DNA of 22,288 nt from Patescibacteria group bacterium UBA6899. GTDB taxonomy: Bacteria; Patescibacteriota; Minisyncoccia; Phycocordibacterales; UBA6899. Positions 20,826 through 22,288 of the stretch are shown piece by piece. The position numbers and the translations under genes are program-made. Position 1 is the first letter of the stretch. Each line of letters opens with the position of its first letter. The notes under the pieces were generated by a model. It worked only from the letters and a program-made list of their open reading frames with translations. It did not search any database and was not told the origin of the DNA. The stretch spans positions 1 through 22,288 of the forward strand of contig DKBN01000023.1 of NCBI GenBank assembly GCA_002451235.1. Reading direction: 5' to 3'.

Positions 20826-22241
20826 TTACTGGACTTTCTTGAACTGGATGCCGAGTTCCATCAATTGCGATGGATCCGCCGGCGACGGAGAGCCCATCAT
20901 CGGATCCTTCCCTTCTCCTGTTTTCGGGAACGGGATGACCTCGCGGATATTTGGTTCGCCAAAGAGGATCATCAGGAGGCGGTCCAGTCCCCAGGCAATG
21001 CCGCCGTGGGGAGGCGTGCCAGAGCCAAGCGCCTTCAGCATGTGGCCGAAATTCCTCTCGATACGCTCACTGTCGTATCCCATGATCTCGAAGACCCGGC
21101 GCAACGCCAAGGGTTCATGATTGCGGATCGAACCCCCGCCGATCTCGTACCCGTTTAAGACCACATCGTACTGCGTCGTTAGGATCGAAGCGATATTCTT
21201 CTTTTCAATGAGATCCCCCATATGCTCATCCTTGGGCCGCGAGAACGGATTATGCGTGAATGTCCACTCCCCGGTGCCGTCGATGTTATCCTCCCCTGTC
21301 TTCTCGAAGAATGGGAAGTCCACGACCCAAAGGAAGGCAAGAAGATCCGGATCATTCTTGTCCTTCCTGAGGTCTGGTTTGTCCGAGCTGTATTTTCCCG
21401 TGACCTCCTGATAGGTGTAGATGGGGAACGGCGTCTCTTGGATCTTCTTCTCCGGAAACAAGGTCTTTACTAGATCGATCAAAAGCGCCTCATTTAAGCG
21501 CATCACCTCCTCGCGCGTTACAAAGCTCATCTCGAGATCGAGTTGGGTGAATTCCGGTTGTCTGTCCCCGCGGGTATCTTCATCGCGCATGCACTTTGCG
21601 AATTGGAAGTATTTTTCGAATCCCGCGCTCATCAAGAGCTGTTTGTACTGCTGCGGCGATTGTGGAAGCGCATAGAACGTTCCCTTCCAGACGCGTGACG
21701 GCACGAGGTAGCTTCGTGAGCCCTCGGGGGTTGGAGCGGTGAGAAGCGGCGTCTCGATCTCGTAGAACCCCTCTGCGTCGAGCATATCGCGCAGCAACTT
21801 GATGACGCGATGGCGCTCTTTGATGTTACGTTGCATGCGCGGACGGCGCAGATCGAGGTACTTCTTCGCGAGACGCACCTCTTCGTTGATCTCGCGGCCG
21901 TCCGAAGAGATATCGAATGCGGGAGTTTCCGCCTCGTTCAGGACCTCGATCGATAGGATCTCTAGCTCGATGTCCCCATTTTCCACCCCCTGCTTCACAT
22001 TCTTCTCCGGGCGCTTGTTCACGTTGCCGCGGACGGCGAGCACCCACTCGGGTCGCACCCTCTGTGCTACATCGAGCGCCTCTATATGCATAGGAAGCGC
22101 GACGGCCTGCACTTTCCCCGAAACGTCGCGCATGTCTAGGAACACCATCTTTCCCTGATCACGGCGCACGTCCACCCATCCCTTGATAAGTACTTCCTTG
22201 CCGACAAGCTTGCCGAGTTCTGCGATATGCGTTCGTTCCAT
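20826..22241 (-). CDS. aspS: aspartyl-tRNA synthetase lacking the bacterial GAD insertion
   Basis: Class II synthetase of 471 residues. It has an OB-fold anticodon domain (about 1-105, GWVDVRRDQGKMVFLDMRD), then motif 2 region FAKCMRDEDTRGDRQPEFTQLDLE (215-238), and motif 3 GIAWGLDRLLMILFG (414-428). Bacterial AspRS normally carries a ~100-residue GAD domain between YGSDKPDLR and LWVxDFP. Here YSSDKPDLR (284-292) is joined to LWVVDFP (304-310) by an 11-residue linker, so the domain is absent and the protein is about 120 residues shorter than the E. coli enzyme. The catalytic core is otherwise bacterial (ALPQSPQQYKQLLM). The start at 22241 precedes a typical N-terminus. Confidence 0.96.
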   Translation of the reverse strand: MERTHIAELGKLVGKEVLIKGWVDVRRDQGKMVFLDMRDVSGKVQAVALPMHIEALDVAQRVRPEWVLAVRGNVNKRPEKNVKQGVENGDIELEILSIEVLNEAETPAFDISSDGREINEEVRLAKKYLDLRRPRMQRNIKERHRVIKLLRDMLDAEGFYEIETPLLTAPTPEGSRSYLVPSRVWKGTFYALPQSPQQYKQLLMSAGFEKYFQFAKCMRDEDTRGDRQPEFTQLDLEMSFVTREEVMRLNEALLIDLVKTLFPEKKIQETPFPIYTYQEVTGKYSSDKPDLRKDKNDPDLLAFLWVVDFPFFEKTGEDNIDGTGEWTFTHNPFSRPKDEHMGDLIEKKNIASILTTQYDVVLNGYEIGGGSIRNHEPLALRRVFEIMGYDSERIERNFGHMLKALGSGTPPHGGIAWGLDRLLMILFGEPNIREVIPFPKTGEGKDPMMGSPSPADPSQLMELGIQFKKVQ

Positions 22242-22248
22242 ATTTTTG

Positions 22249-22274
22249 TTGTAGGAAACAAAAAGCCCCTACAA
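22249..22274 (-). repeat. hairpin in the aspS leader
   Basis: TTGTAGG (22249-22255) and CCTACAA (22268-22274) are perfect complements; the stem ends 7 nt before the aspS ATG. On the minus strand the loop contains GGGCTTTTTGTTT. It may be a 5' UTR structure near the ribosome start or part of a terminator or regulatory element whose other half lies beyond the window. Confidence 0.45.
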
Positions 22275-22288
22275 ATATATTACGAATA

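Noticed and set aside
1..22288. CRISPR array, insertion sequence or prophage genes
   Set aside because: No regularly spaced repeats, transposase, integrase or phage structural motifs were found on either strand.

Overview
The window looks like chromosomal DNA from a member of the Candidate Phyla Radiation (Patescibacteria), most likely a Parcubacteria/Paceibacteria relative. This is inferred from gene content and style: very tight packing with 4-10 nt gene overlaps, few recognisable Shine-Dalgarno sequences, shortened or divergent core enzymes (an AspRS without its GAD domain, a CorA-family protein without GMN, a MraY with an altered active-site loop), a small membrane protein with an Ada-like metal-binding tail, and ScpA/ScpB joined to a peptidoglycan cluster. 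No 16S gene or marker set is present to settle the lineage. Several genes encode envelope functions and there is no sign of phage or CRISPR.

Layout. (1) 1-4509, minus strand: a MarR-type regulator, a long membrane-fusion (HlyD/MFP) adaptor and an RND transporter that runs off the left edge, forming an efflux operon. (2) 4678-7007, minus: a CorA-family transporter overlapping cysS. (3) 7020-8963, plus: an S41 carboxy-terminal processing protease and rplI (L9). The CorA and protease promoters are divergent and share their -35 region. (4) 8997-9334: a bidirectional terminator and rpmA (L27). (5) 9364-10306, plus: a small one-TM protein with an Ada-like tail, a candidate structured RNA ending in a perfect terminator hairpin, and an HxlR-type regulator. 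(6) 10391-10617: tRNA-Pro(GGG) with an 18-bp copy of its 3' end repeated 156 bp downstream. The interval between the copies is packed with hairpins. (7) 10695-11879, plus: a 2',5' RNA ligase family protein (ThpR) and a membrane-anchored PEBP (YbhB/YbcL) protein. (8) 12091-20744, minus: a nine-gene run read in the order scpA, scpB, D-Ala-D-Ala carboxypeptidase, mraY, ftsW, murG, gltX, an M23/EnvC-like murein hydrolase, and a small helical protein. Neighbours overlap or are at most 42 nt apart. (9) 20826-22241, minus: aspS with its own terminator.

How the genes fit together. The long run couples chromosome organisation (ScpAB, partners of SMC) with lipid-linked peptidoglycan synthesis (MraY, MurG), glycan polymerisation (FtsW), wall trimming (carboxypeptidase, M23 hydrolase) and glutamyl-tRNA supply. 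It reads as a growth and division operon. Promoters are recognised by eye from -10 elements. Several lie so close to the start codon (6 nt at the protease and at scpA) that leaderless mRNAs are likely. The most unusual structures are the tRNA-Pro-flanked hairpin element (10444-10617) and the three-way-junction RNA candidate (9789-9901).
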